Positions 1-8,978 of a stretch of 40,410 bases of DNA are shown one piece after another (within the stretch, counting starts at the first letter, position 1; each line of letters starts with the position of its first letter). The notes under the pieces were generated by a model, which did not search any database, was not told the origin of the DNA, and worked only from the letters and a program-made list of their open reading frames with translations. The stretch is from Pedobacter borealis DSM 19626. Its GTDB lineage: Bacteria > Bacteroidota > Bacteroidia > Sphingobacteriales > Sphingobacteriaceae. Where the stretch lies: positions 1 to 40,410 of the forward strand of contig NZ_JAUG01000039.1 in the NCBI RefSeq assembly GCF_000708285.2, in the 5' to 3' direction. Both the position numbers and the translations under genes were made by a program.

Positions 1-162
1 CAAATAATTATCGAACTCAGGTTTATAGGTTTCTGGCCGTGTGTAAGTGCTTTGAACCTATTTGTGACAATTCTTTTTGAACTACCGATTGCCATCGCTG
101 TTGTTTATCACAGTTTCCTTTCACAGCTGTGGGTGGTAATCGGCTAAAATATTTTCCCTATC

Positions 163-1068
163 TTATTTAGATGCCCCACGCTGCTCACGATATTGGGTGG
201 GAGAAATTCCCATAACCTTGTTGAACAAACGGGAAAAGTAATATTGATCTTCTAATCCGATTTTAAAGGCGATCTCTTTGATCCTTAGGTCTGTAAACTG
301 TAAGAACTGACAGGCCTTTTGGATTTTTAGATGATTCAGATATTCTATCGGAGGAAAACCTGTGCGTTTTTTAAAGATTGCTGAGAAGTGACTTGCAGAG
401 ATATTTACGTTTTCTGCTATCATCTCCAGCGTTAATATTCTATCCAGGTTGTCCTGCATATATCGGAACGAGAGTTCAATTAGGTCCTCGCTTGCCGTTT
501 TCGGAGACTGTTCGAACTTATCAACGAATAAAAATGAGGACAAAAATTGAGGGAACCTCAAATTTACATAGCTTAGGTTATCGAAACCATATCCACTTTC
601 AAGGGTTTGATATAGGGAATCAAATAGGTTTATGCGATCATCGGAGAAAGAAACATAACTTTTTGGGGAACCATATTTTCTGGCTGCAAGTTCAATGATC
701 TCATCCGCCTGCTCGCCTTTAAAGTGACACCAATAAATGGTCCAGGGATTCTCAGGATCGGTTTTATAAGAATGGGCCTGTCCCCGTGGGATAAAAATAA
801 AATCTCCGCTGCTGATTTCATGGAATGCTTTGTTGATTTTAATGGTTCCTTTTCCGTCAACGCAATATATCAGTATATTCTGCTCAGCACCGTGAGTTCT
901 TTCCCGAAAATGCAAACTGGCCTTAGGATAGTAGCCAATATCGGTTATAAAACATTTGTTGATGAGTTTATTTCCTATACAGAATTTTTGTAGAATGGTT
1001 CTCGGGATGACGATAGCACGTTGACCTTCAAAACCATCTTTTTTAAAATTTTTCCGAAGAGATTTCAT
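163..1068 (-). CDS. AraC family transcriptional regulator (cupin sensor + AraC HTH)
   Basis: A 301-residue protein. Residues ~45-150 form a cupin-like sugar-sensing domain, with the run FIPRGQAHSYKTD typical of the AraC_binding fold. Residues ~195-295 hold the two helix-turn-helix motifs of the AraC/XylS family, including NISASHFSAIFKKRTGFPP and the terminal FSRLFNKVMGISPTQYR. Length and order are normal for the family. The ATG at 1068 is well placed. It is divergent from the MFS sugar transporter, with 184 bp between the starts, so it probably controls that transporter in response to a sugar; this is inferred from position. The effector is not evident; RhaS/RhaR/XylR-like architecture fits many sugars. 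Confidence 0.93.
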   Translation of the reverse strand: MKSLRKNFKKDGFEGQRAIVIPRTILQKFCIGNKLINKCFITDIGYYPKASLHFRERTHGAEQNILIYCVDGKGTIKINKAFHEISSGDFIFIPRGQAHSYKTDPENPWTIYWCHFKGEQADEIIELAARKYGSPKSYVSFSDDRINLFDSLYQTLESGYGFDNLSYVNLRFPQFLSSFLFVDKFEQSPKTASEDLIELSFRYMQDNLDRILTLEMIAENVNISASHFSAIFKKRTGFPPIEYLNHLKIQKACQFLQFTDLRIKEIAFKIGLEDQYYFSRLFNKVMGISPTQYREQRGASK

Positions 1069-1091
1069 TTGTCAATAGTAAGAAAATGTAA

Positions 1092-1103
1092 TTGCTATAG
1101 CAA
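1092..1103. promoter_or_regulatory. 12-bp perfect palindrome in the AraC-MFS divergent spacer
   Basis: TTGCTATAGCAA reads identically on both strands. It lies 24 bp upstream of the AraC start codon and ~150 bp upstream of the MFS start. Position and symmetry suggest a regulator site, though AraC proteins more often bind direct repeats, so a different dimeric regulator is possible. Confidence 0.35.
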
Positions 1104-1252
1104 ATGTTTATGTCTTGATGCCCTAAACTCAGTATCTGTTTTTACTATATCATAATTTTGTCTATCATATTCGGTTGAATGTCCATTTGCTTGCTGAGTA
1201 GTATTCTATAAAATTGTATCATATCTTATTCTAACCAAATAATACTAATAAA

Positions 1253-2599
1253 ATGGAAAACCAAAACATTTCCTTCAATACAAGGTATATCCTGTTTATC
1301 TCATTCATATCTGCCCTTGGAGGTTATCTGTTTGGCTTTGATTTCGCAGTTATTTCAGGTGCACTACCATTTTTAAGAAACGAGTTTGGGCTTAACGAGT
1401 GGTGGGAAGGGTTTTTGACCGGTTCTCTTGCCCTGGGCTGTATTGTAGGCTGCCTTGTTGCGGGCAAAGGTGCAGATGTTTTTGGCAGGAAACCCGGACT
1501 GATGTTAGCTGCATTGATTTTTGCGGCCTCTTCTGTAGGTATGGCCTTGAGCAGTTCGCTGTCAGCTTTCATTCTGATGAGGTTCTGTGCAGGTATCGGG
1601 GTTGGCATGGCTTCGATTTTAAGCCCTTTATATATTGCAGAAATTTCCCCTGCTGCGATACGGGGAAGAAATGTCGCAATTAACCAGTTTACGATCGTGC
1701 TCGGTATTCTGCTCACTAACCTAGTCAACTATTTTCTCGCCGATACCGGGCCTGAGGCATGGCGCTGGATGTTCGGTCTGGGGGTATTACCTTCTACAGT
1801 GTTCTTCATTGGCGTGACTTTTTTACCAGAAAGTCCCAGATGGCAGATTCAAAAAGGGTATATTGAAAAAGCCCGTGCAACACTTATTAAAATAGGCAAG
1901 GATGGGTTTGCTATGAATACGATCAATGAAGTCAATAAATCAATTGAAAACTCAAGGCCTGCAGGTCTAAAGGCTGTATTTAATAAAAGTATCCGTCCTG
2001 CGCTCTTGATCGGAATAACCCTTGCTGTATTTCAGCAGTTGTGTGGAATAAATGTTGTATTCAATTATACCTCTACAATTTTCGAAGCGGTTGGTGCAAA
2101 TCTGGATAGGCAGCTTTTTGAAACTGTTGCAATCGGGATAGTCAATCTTTGCTTTACCTTGCTGGCGATGTGGCAGGTAGATAGATTAGGAAGAAGGCCG
2201 CTGATGCTTATTGGTTCTATGGGGCTTGCTTTTGCCTATCTGGCCATTGCTTATTTTCTAAACATCAAAGCCGACCCCAATATCATATCCATATTTGTGC
2301 TTTTGGCCATCGCACTTTATGCAACATCGCTGGCTCCGGTTACGTGGGTGCTTATATCCGAAATATTCCCCAATAATATTAGGGGAATTGCTTCTTCGAT
2401 ATCGATAGTAAGCCTCTGGGCGGCCTATTTTATACTGGTCTTTACTTTTCCTATACTGGCAAAACTCATAGGCACTTATGGCCCATTTTACTTTTATTCT
2501 GCCATTTGTTTTGCCGGCTGGCTTTTTATAAAACTTAAGGTAAGGGAGACCAAGGGAAAGACCCTTGAACAACTGGAAAATAATTTTATGCCGCATTGA
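1253..2599 (+). CDS. MFS sugar porter (sugar:H+ symporter family)
   Basis: A 448-residue, twelve-helix inner-membrane transporter of the sugar porter family (XylE/GLUT-like). Signatures appear in order: GGYLFGFDFAVISGA (helix 1), DVFGRKPG (loop 2-3), PLYIAEISPAAIRGR (helix 4-5), LPESPRW (end of N half), QQLCGINVVFNYT (helix 7), DRLGRRP (loop 8-9), WVLISEIFPNNIRG (helix 10) and ETKGKTLEQLE at the C-terminus. Nothing is truncated. It probably imports a monosaccharide released by the locus. Since the fucP-type permease further downstream is only a stump, this may be the working importer here, but the substrate cannot be read from sequence. The spacer shared with the AraC gene suggests co-regulation. 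Confidence 0.94.
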   Translation: MENQNISFNTRYILFISFISALGGYLFGFDFAVISGALPFLRNEFGLNEWWEGFLTGSLALGCIVGCLVAGKGADVFGRKPGLMLAALIFAASSVGMALSSSLSAFILMRFCAGIGVGMASILSPLYIAEISPAAIRGRNVAINQFTIVLGILLTNLVNYFLADTGPEAWRWMFGLGVLPSTVFFIGVTFLPESPRWQIQKGYIEKARATLIKIGKDGFAMNTINEVNKSIENSRPAGLKAVFNKSIRPALLIGITLAVFQQLCGINVVFNYTSTIFEAVGANLDRQLFETVAIGIVNLCFTLLAMWQVDRLGRRPLMLIGSMGLAFAYLAIAYFLNIKADPNIISIFVLLAIALYATSLAPVTWVLISEIFPNNIRGIASSISIVSLWAAYFILVFTFPILAKLIGTYGPFYFYSAICFAGWLFIKLKVRETKGKTLEQLENNFMPH

Positions 2600-2739
2600 T
2601 AATCACAATCGCAGAAAAAATACAGGGATAAAAGTTTAGGCAAGGATCACAACCTTAACCGATAAAACTGAGCGGCCTGATAAAGATCAGACTTTTTTAG
2701 AAAAATGATCTGCTGGGACTTCGATGGATTTGGCGTATA

Positions 2740-2946
2740 GACCGTATAGTATGGAAAATAGAAAGTGACGATAGGGCGGTTGCTCAAAATAAACAAAAAT
2801 CCTCGTCAGTTTATGCTTGGTGCCCAATGGATTGGATTATGTTTGATCACCCAGAAAAATATACTTTGTCGGTATCTGTTGTGGATGGAGGTGGGCAAAA
2901 AACAAGTCTGTCTGCTATTAGACTCAAGGAGGCGATTGATTTTTAA
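2740..2946 (+). pseudogene. C-terminal remnant of a GH29 alpha-L-fucosidase
   Basis: Reading this stretch in the frame of position 2740 gives 68 codons and a stop with no start codon. They align end to end with the last ~65 residues of the intact GH29 ending at 21996. RIVWKIES matches RLVWKIES, SSSVYAWCPMDW matches SSSVYSWYPMGW, and HPEKYTLSVS matches HPGKYTLSVS; about 38 of 64 positions agree by hand count. Upstream the frame is closed by a stop at 2698. The frame opened by ATG/GTG codons inside this region is a different one and is not coding. This is the eroded tail of a second, paralogous fucosidase located 18 kb from its relative. Confidence 0.88.
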
Positions 2947-3104
2947 CAACCAATCGACTGTAATCTGACCGCATATGGGAGTTTATGGGATAGGTATAAA
3001 AGAACTTGCAGGCTGTGCCGATATATTTTCTAGAGAAGAATAGTTGAAACCAAAGGAATTCTTAGAAAAAAATTGAAACGAATTAACAAATAATAGTATT
3101 GAAG

Positions 3105-6100
3105 ATGATAAATTCTAACTCGACAGAATCGAATACCGCTGAAACTTTTCAAGACGAAAAAATTACCGCTTACTTGATACAATCTACTGTTAGTGAAAAT
3201 GGAGCAGTACGTGTTTGGGAAGAAGATATATTATTGCCTACTTACCAAATAGGTGAAGAAGAGAAAAACCCGATTTTTCTGGAGAAACGCATTTATCAGG
3301 GGAGTTCGGGCGCGGTATATCCCTATCCGGTTGTAGAAAAGATTTCGGATGAAAAAATAGATATATCATACCATGCGGTATTTTTAGAGAATAAATACAT
3401 CAAAATAATGATTTTGCCAGAGCTTGGGGGAAGAGTCCATATGGCATATGACAAGGTGAAACAACGCCATTTTGTATATTACAATCAGGTGGTCAAACCC
3501 GCACTTGTAGGACTTACGGGGCCTTGGATTTCAGGTGGGATTGAGTTTAATTGGCCCCAGCACCATCGGCCAAGTACTTTTCTCCCTGTGGATTTCCTTA
3601 TCGAAGAAAACGCCGATGGGAGCAAAACGGTTTGGTGCAACGAAGTAGAAAGAATGTTCAGGACAAAGGGAATGCAAGGGTTTACCTTGCATCCTGACAA
3701 GGCTTTTCTGGAAATCAAAGTGAAAGTTTACAACAGGACTGCTCTCCCGCAAACCTTCCTATGGTGGGCCAACCCTGCTGTCGTTGTAAATGATGGTTAC
3801 AAATCGGTTTTTCCACCCGATGTGCATGCCGTTTTTGACCACGGAAAGAGAGATGTCTCCAAATTTCCGATCGCAACCGGTGAGTATTATAAGCAGGATT
3901 ATTCGGCGGGTGTCGATATTTCAAAATACAAGAACATTCCGGTCCCCACATCCTATATGGCGGTGCAGTCTAAATACAATTTTGTCGGAGGTTATGAAGA
4001 TGGCGTTCAGGCTGGTTTATTACATGTTGCAAACCACCATGTTTCCCCCGGAAAAAAACAGTGGACATGGGGACATGGCGATTTTGGACGAGCCTGGGAC
4101 AGGAACCTGACTGATGTGGACGGTCCGTACATTGAATTGATGACCGGAGTTTTTACGGATAATCAACCCGATTTCTCCTGGCTGCAAGCCTATGAAGAAA
4201 AATCATGGACGCAGTATTTTATGCCCTATTCTGAGGTTGGTTATGTAAAGAATGCTACCAAAGATGCCATTATCAATGTTGAATTGGAAGGGGATAAGGC
4301 TGTTCTGATTCTCTATACGACAAGTCTTTTTGAAAATTTAAAAGTGGAATTAAAAGATAAAAATGAGGTTCTTCTATATGAAGAAGTTATTTCTTGTTCT
4401 CCATCAAACCCATACAAAAAAAGCATTTCTGTTGAAAAATCAAAATCCGAAGAATTAATTTTTACCGTTTATTCGGCTAAAGGAGCTGTTTTAGTACAAT
4501 ATCAAGAAGAAAAAGCCGAAATAAAAGCCATTCCCGATCCTGCAAAGGCAGCCTTGGATCCTGCGGATATTTCATCAATCGAGCAGTTGTTTCTCACCGG
4601 ACTGCATTTGGAACAATACCGCCATGCCACTTATAATCCACTAGACTACTATTTTGAGGCCTTAAAAAGAGCGCCGAAAGATGTACGGTGCAATAATGCT
4701 GTTGGTGTGCTGATGATGAGAAGAGGACAATTTGAAAAAGCGGAAGGCTATTTCAGAACTGCAATAGAAACATTGACCGAACGCAATCCCAATCCCTACG
4801 ATGGGGAACCCTACTATAATCTGGGGCTTTGCTTGAAGATGCAGAACAAAAATGATGAGGCTTATGCGGCACTTTTTAAGGCAACATGGAATGCGGCATG
4901 GCAGGATGCTTCTTTTTACCTTCTGGCGCAAATAGACAGTATAAAGGGGGAGTGGAGCGAGGCTTTGGAACGCGTCGAATCATGCCTTGTCCGTAACTGG
5001 CACAATCACAAAGCCCGCCAGTTGAAGGCATCAGTTTTGAGAAAATTAAAAAGGAAGCCAGAAGCATTGGCCTGGATAGAAGACTCCCTTAAAATTGACA
5101 GCTTTAATATGGGATGCCGTTTTGAGAAATATTTATTGACCAATGACAAAGCCATCCTTGATGAAATGAAAACCATCATGCGTGGATGGTCCCACGGTTA
5201 TATCGAATATGCACTTGATTTTGCCGGTGCGGGTTTATATGAAGAGGCAAGCGAATTATTGCAGGGCTGTATCAATGCCGGAAGAGAGAATTATCCTATG
5301 GTCTACTATACTTTAGGTTATTTTGCCTCTATGGATGGAAATCGGTCGAAAGCGATTGAATGGTATGAAAAAGCAGCCCGATTATCTCCAGAAAAATGTT
5401 TTCCAAACAGGATTGAGGAAGTAAATATTCTTAAGGATGCTATTGCACTGAATCCACATGATGGCAGGGCACCATATTATCTGGGTAATTTTTGGTACGC
5501 TTTCCGTCAATACGGAGAGGCAATCGAATGCTGGGAAATTTCGCGAAGTACCGATGACCAGTTTCCGACCCTGTTGCGAAATTTAGCACTGGCATATTTT
5601 AACAAACGTGGGGATAAGGTTTTGGCAAAGGAATTACTTGAAAAAGCATTTGAACTGGATAAAACGGATTCCAGAATATTCATGGAATTGGATCAGCTGT
5701 ACAAAAAAATAGGTGTTGCACCCACCAGACGTTTAGAGATGCTGAACAGATATCCGGATTTAGTTGAAGAACGGGATGATCTGTGCATTGAGCGTATTAC
5801 TTTGTATAACCAGACCGGCGAATATGAAACGGCTAAATATCTGATTGCTCAGCGAAAATTCCACCCTTGGGAAGGTGGGGAAGGAAAAGTTACAGGCCAG
5901 TACACTTTTAGCAGGGTGGAATTGGCTAAAAAGGCTATTGATGAAAAACGTTTTGATGAGGCGATACGATTATTGAAAGAAACCGAAGTATATCCACATA
6001 ATCTGGGAGAAGGAAAATTAACGAATGCCCAGGAAAATGAAATAGATTATTACAAAGGCCTGGCCTATAAAGGTCTTGGGGACCAAGAAAATGCCAAAAT

Positions 6101-6476
6101 ATATTTCGTAAAGGCTACATTGGGGGCTTCTGAGCCTGTTCAGGCATTTTTCTATAATGATCAACAGCCTGATAAAATTTTCTATCAGGGGCTTGCCTGG
6201 CGCGAACTGGGTGATGAGGAAAAAGCCCGTAGCCGTTTTAACAGACTTATTGCCCACGGCGAAAAATACCTTTTTGAAAAATCTAAAATCGACTATTTCG
6301 CCGTTTCTCTTCCAGATCTGGCCATTTGGGACGATGATCTAAATGATCGCAACAAGGTACATTGCTATTATGTAATGGCATTGGGTTATAGTGGATTAGG
6401 GAATGAGATTGAATCGGAAAAATATTACGATAAGATAAAAGAGCTGGATATAAACAAACAGACGTTTAGAAAATAA
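3105..6476 (+). CDS. DUF5107 domain / tetratricopeptide repeat protein
   Basis: A ~1123-residue protein. Residues ~30-330 match the DUF5107 beta-sandwich (related in fold to galactose mutarotases), with MILPELGGRVHMAYDK and GGIEFNWPQHHRPSTF as recognisable blocks. From residue ~500 to the end run TPR-type helical pairs, for example NNAVGVLMMRRGQFEKAEGY and YYKGLAYKGLGDQENAKIYF. There is no signal peptide or membrane span, so it is probably cytoplasmic. I place the start at ATG 3105; a TTG at 3099 in the same frame would add two residues. Such proteins often sit near Bacteroidota glycan loci, and a carbohydrate-binding or epimerising role is plausible but unproven. Confidence 0.85.
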   Translation: MINSNSTESNTAETFQDEKITAYLIQSTVSENGAVRVWEEDILLPTYQIGEEEKNPIFLEKRIYQGSSGAVYPYPVVEKISDEKIDISYHAVFLENKYIKIMILPELGGRVHMAYDKVKQRHFVYYNQVVKPALVGLTGPWISGGIEFNWPQHHRPSTFLPVDFLIEENADGSKTVWCNEVERMFRTKGMQGFTLHPDKAFLEIKVKVYNRTALPQTFLWWANPAVVVNDGYKSVFPPDVHAVFDHGKRDVSKFPIATGEYYKQDYSAGVDISKYKNIPVPTSYMAVQSKYNFVGGYEDGVQAGLLHVANHHVSPGKKQWTWGHGDFGRAWDRNLTDVDGPYIELMTGVFTDNQPDFSWLQAYEEKSWTQYFMPYSEVGYVKNATKDAIINVELEGDKAVLILYTTSLFENLKVELKDKNEVLLYEEVISCSPSNPYKKSISVEKSKSEELIFTVYSAKGAVLVQYQEEKAEIKAIPDPAKAALDPADISSIEQLFLTGLHLEQYRHATYNPLDYYFEALKRAPKDVRCNNAVGVLMMRRGQFEKAEGYFRTAIETLTERNPNPYDGEPYYNLGLCLKMQNKNDEAYAALFKATWNAAWQDASFYLLAQIDSIKGEWSEALERVESCLVRNWHNHKARQLKASVLRKLKRKPEALAWIEDSLKIDSFNMGCRFEKYLLTNDKAILDEMKTIMRGWSHGYIEYALDFAGAGLYEEASELLQGCINAGRENYPMVYYTLGYFASMDGNRSKAIEWYEKAARLSPEKCFPNRIEEVNILKDAIALNPHDGRAPYYLGNFWYAFRQYGEAIECWEISRSTDDQFPTLLRNLALAYFNKRGDKVLAKELLEKAFELDKTDSRIFMELDQLYKKIGVAPTRRLEMLNRYPDLVEERDDLCIERITLYNQTGEYETAKYLIAQRKFHPWEGGEGKVTGQYTFSRVELAKKAIDEKRFDEAIRLLKETEVYPHNLGEGKLTNAQENEIDYYKGLAYKGLGDQENAKIYFVKATLGASEPVQAFFYNDQQPDKIFYQGLAWRELGDEEKARSRFNRLIAHGEKYLFEKSKIDYFAVSLPDLAIWDDDLNDRNKVHCYYVMALGYSGLGNEIESEKYYDKIKELDINKQTFRK

Positions 6477-6796
6477 GGTTGCCCTGAAATGTATAAAATA
6501 GGCCCATTTCATTTTGCTGCTGAGCAGTATTTATAATCAATTTTTTTTGGAAGCAGTTTACGAACTGGCATAGGGAATAGATAATGGTTTGCTATTACAA
6601 ACGAGGTAATTGAGAAAGTTCAGCCTGAAATTCGTATTTAAACAAGTCTTATTCTGCCTCAAATGATAAGCGGCAGGTTATTTATTAAAATAGTTTGATC
6701 ATATTGAGATAATATGTATATATGTGCATACAAATTATGAGGTATATTGCAAATAAGCGGAAATCAATCAAATCTAAGGATATTGAGGTTAATCCC

Positions 6797-7363
6797 ATGC
6801 TGTTACATGAGTTTCAGAACGGGAGTGAGCAGGCCTTTGATCAGATTTTTACATGCTATTATCCTTTATTGTGTGTTTATGCCAGTCGTATCCTGTCCCA
6901 GCCCGGTATGGGACAAGATTTTGCACAGGAAAGCCTTGTCACGGCATGGAATCGTAGGGCAGATTTTGATAATATTTTCAAAATTAAAGCATTTCTTTAT
7001 ACCTGTGTCCGTAATGCATGTTTCAAGCAATTAGAAAAAGAGAAGGTAAAGGCCAGATATGAATCTTCAATGGGTTCAAATGAGCCCATCGAAGACCAAA
7101 GTGCCCTGAAGGATATCATTCATGCTGAGGTGATCAGCCGGATTTTTGCATGTGTAGATACTTTACCAGAACAATGCCGTAAAGTTATTTATATGACCTT
7201 TAGGGAGGATAAAAAACCAAAAGAAATTTCGGAAGAACTAGGGATTGCCATCAGTACAGTAAACAGCCAAAAGATGAGGGGGCTTAATTTATTAAGGCAA
7301 AAATTGCCCAATAGCGAATACCTGCTTATTGCGGTTATTCTATTTACAGGAGTCCGGCATTAA
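6797..7363 (+). CDS. ECF-type RNA polymerase sigma factor (sigma-70 family)
   Basis: Region 2 begins at NGSEQAFDQIF and continues through the DFAQESLVTAWNRR core-binding helix. Region 4 contains LPEQCRKVIYMTF followed by the helix-turn-helix EISEELGIAISTVNSQ. About 188 residues from ATG 6797, which is normal for Bacteroidota ECF factors. In-frame ATGs at 6722 and 6737 would add 20-25 residues (start CIQIMRYIANKRKS) that do not look like the family, so I prefer 6797. It is followed by a FecR anti-sigma and a SusC with an STN domain, the standard trans-envelope signalling trio of Sphingobacteriaceae PULs. It should direct transcription of the susCD genes and probably of the enzymes. Confidence 0.9.
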   Translation: MLLHEFQNGSEQAFDQIFTCYYPLLCVYASRILSQPGMGQDFAQESLVTAWNRRADFDNIFKIKAFLYTCVRNACFKQLEKEKVKARYESSMGSNEPIEDQSALKDIIHAEVISRIFACVDTLPEQCRKVIYMTFREDKKPKEISEELGIAISTVNSQKMRGLNLLRQKLPNSEYLLIAVILFTGVRH

Positions 7364-7420
7364 GCTCTTTTCGGGCATGCCAGGCCTGGCGGATAACAAT
7401 CTCTCTTCATAGATGCTCCC

Positions 7421-7445
7421 ATGTTTTTTACCCGTAAAAAAACAT
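7421..7445. repeat. AT-rich inverted repeat between sigma factor and FecR genes
   Basis: ATGTTTTTTAC and GTAAAAAAACAT pair around a two-base loop with a single extra A. It lies in the 197-bp spacer, where it could act as a weak terminator or a processing hairpin separating sigma from anti-sigma expression. A 12-bp GC-rich palindrome, GCCAGGCCTGGC, sits just upstream at 7379-7390. Confidence 0.4.
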
Positions 7446-7560
7446 CTGGAAGGTGATTTTAAATAGGTATTTGACAGGCTTCCTAAAAAAAGTTTAAAAT
7501 CTTTTGGACAAATTCAATGGGCATCCGGTTATAGACATAATTGAGCCAAATATATTAACG

Positions 7561-8766
7561 ATGGAACTTCCAAATGTAAATTTCAGTAGCCGCATAGCAG
7601 CGCTAATCTGTGGGTATCTTTTTAATGAACTCAACGATGGTGAGCTGGAGGAATTGGAGCAATGGATCAATGCCTCGCAAGAGCATAAGGAGATATTTGA
7701 AAGTATTCTTGATGAGGCCAGTCTGGAAAATCAAGGCCGGATCTATAATTCTGTAGATGTGGACTTGGCTTTGATTTCGGCAAAACAGCAGTTGAAATTT
7801 GTTGAAAGGCCTGGAAATAATACAAATAAAAAGATCAGACCACTTTGGATATACATTGCTGCTGCATCGATTATACTGCTGATCACTACAATTGGCTTAT
7901 ATAACTTAAGGAATCCGAAGCCCTTGCCTGTACCCTCAGCTTTAGCTAAACGAAGTGAAATTAAGCCTGGAAGCAATAAAGCTACCTTAACCCTGGCAAA
8001 CGGAAAAAAAATTGTTTTATCTGCAGCAGCAAACGGAGAGCTTGCCAAAGAAGCTGGAGTTGTAATTACCAAAGCGGCAGATGGGATGCTGGTTTATGAA
8101 GTAAAAGCTCAAAATGGACAGGATACCCATCAGATGAACGCCCTTTCGACTGCGAAAGGGGAACAGTATCAGGTAAGTTTACCTGATGGTACCAGGGTTT
8201 GGCTAAATGCGGCTACATCATTAAAATATCCCAGTTCTTTTAGCGGGACCGGTGAACGCAGGGTGGAATTAAGTGGAGAAGCTTATTTTGAGGTGTCAAA
8301 AGATAAAATACATCCCTTCATCGTGAAAACGGATCGACAAGAGGTAGAGGTGCTGGGCACCCACTTTAATCTCAACAGCTATTCTGATGAAGAGGTTACA
8401 AAAACTACCTTGCTGGAAGGTGCTGTAAAAATCAACCGTAGGATTTTACTCAAGCCGGGCGAAGAGGGGGTGTCAGCCAAAACAGGCACTTTAACAGTAA
8501 ATGCGGTTGATACCGAGAGCAGTATAGCCTGGAAAAACGGACGCTTTGTTTTTGAAAATGAGCTGTTGAAGACCGCCCTGAATAAAATAGCCAGGTGGTA
8601 TGATATAGAGGTTGAGTACCAGGACCAAAATCTTGAAAGCTTGCCCGTAGGAGGAAGCATATCCAAGTTCGATAAAGTTTCAGAAGTTTTGGCTTTATTC
8701 GAAAAAACAGGGGGGCTACAATTTACAATTAAGGGCCGAACGGTAATTGTCTGTAATAAAAAATAA
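7561..8766 (+). CDS. FecR family anti-sigma factor
   Basis: 401 residues from ATG 7561. A TTG at 7504 in frame would add 19 residues, but the family usually starts near the cytoplasmic helical domain seen here as SSRIAALICGYLFNELNDGE. Residues ~1-85 form the cytoplasmic sigma-binding part. One transmembrane helix, IYIAAASIILLITTIGLY, covers ~96-113. The periplasmic FecR domain (~200-310) contains LPDGTRVWLNAATSLKYP and GEAYFEVSKD, and a C-terminal DUF4974 domain (~325-398) includes LKTALNKIARWYDIEVEY. It holds the preceding ECF sigma factor until the SusC STN domain signals substrate. Length and domain order are typical. Confidence 0.95.
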   Translation: MELPNVNFSSRIAALICGYLFNELNDGELEELEQWINASQEHKEIFESILDEASLENQGRIYNSVDVDLALISAKQQLKFVERPGNNTNKKIRPLWIYIAAASIILLITTIGLYNLRNPKPLPVPSALAKRSEIKPGSNKATLTLANGKKIVLSAAANGELAKEAGVVITKAADGMLVYEVKAQNGQDTHQMNALSTAKGEQYQVSLPDGTRVWLNAATSLKYPSSFSGTGERRVELSGEAYFEVSKDKIHPFIVKTDRQEVEVLGTHFNLNSYSDEEVTKTTLLEGAVKINRRILLKPGEEGVSAKTGTLTVNAVDTESSIAWKNGRFVFENELLKTALNKIARWYDIEVEYQDQNLESLPVGGSISKFDKVSEVLALFEKTGGLQFTIKGRTVIVCNKK

Positions 8767-8978
8767 ACTCAAGGCGCTATCTATAAGGAGCCTTGTTAAC
8801 TAACCAAATATAAACTCAAACTAACCAACCATGAGAAAACCCAGAAATGTGCCTTAGCGGAAACTAAAACGGTAATCATATAAAAAAATCTGGAACGTAG
8901 CAAGCGCCCCAGATTAGCATGTCTGATTAAACCGAAAATGAGTGTTGAATTCCTTTTTTAATCTAAACAGAAATCCAA
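8767..8978 (+). promoter_or_regulatory. FecR-susC spacer / susC leader with two hairpins
   Basis: This 212-bp AT-rich spacer precedes susC. CAAGGC pairs with GCCTTG at 8771-8796, just after the FecR stop. AATCTGG pairs perfectly with CCAGATT at 8887-8915. A tiny open frame (ATG at 8831, MRKPRNVP) lies between them. The sigma-controlled susC promoter is expected here, but I cannot assign it from a consensus. The second hairpin lies in the probable 5' untranslated region and could affect mRNA stability or translation. Confidence 0.35.

Noticed and set aside
1324..1728. 134-codon minus-strand frame within the MFS gene
   Set aside because: Antisense shadow of a strongly recognised transporter; no family resemblance.
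2765..2968. A 67-codon open frame starting within the spacer after the MFS gene
   Set aside because: It is in a different frame from the GH29-like translation of the same bases, which clearly matches a fucosidase tail; the open frame is a by-product.
6477..6796. Spacer between the DUF5107 and sigma factor genes
   Set aside because: I see no remnant gene; only a weak TGCT/AGCA stem followed by a T-rich run at about 6519-6550, not strong enough to call a terminator.
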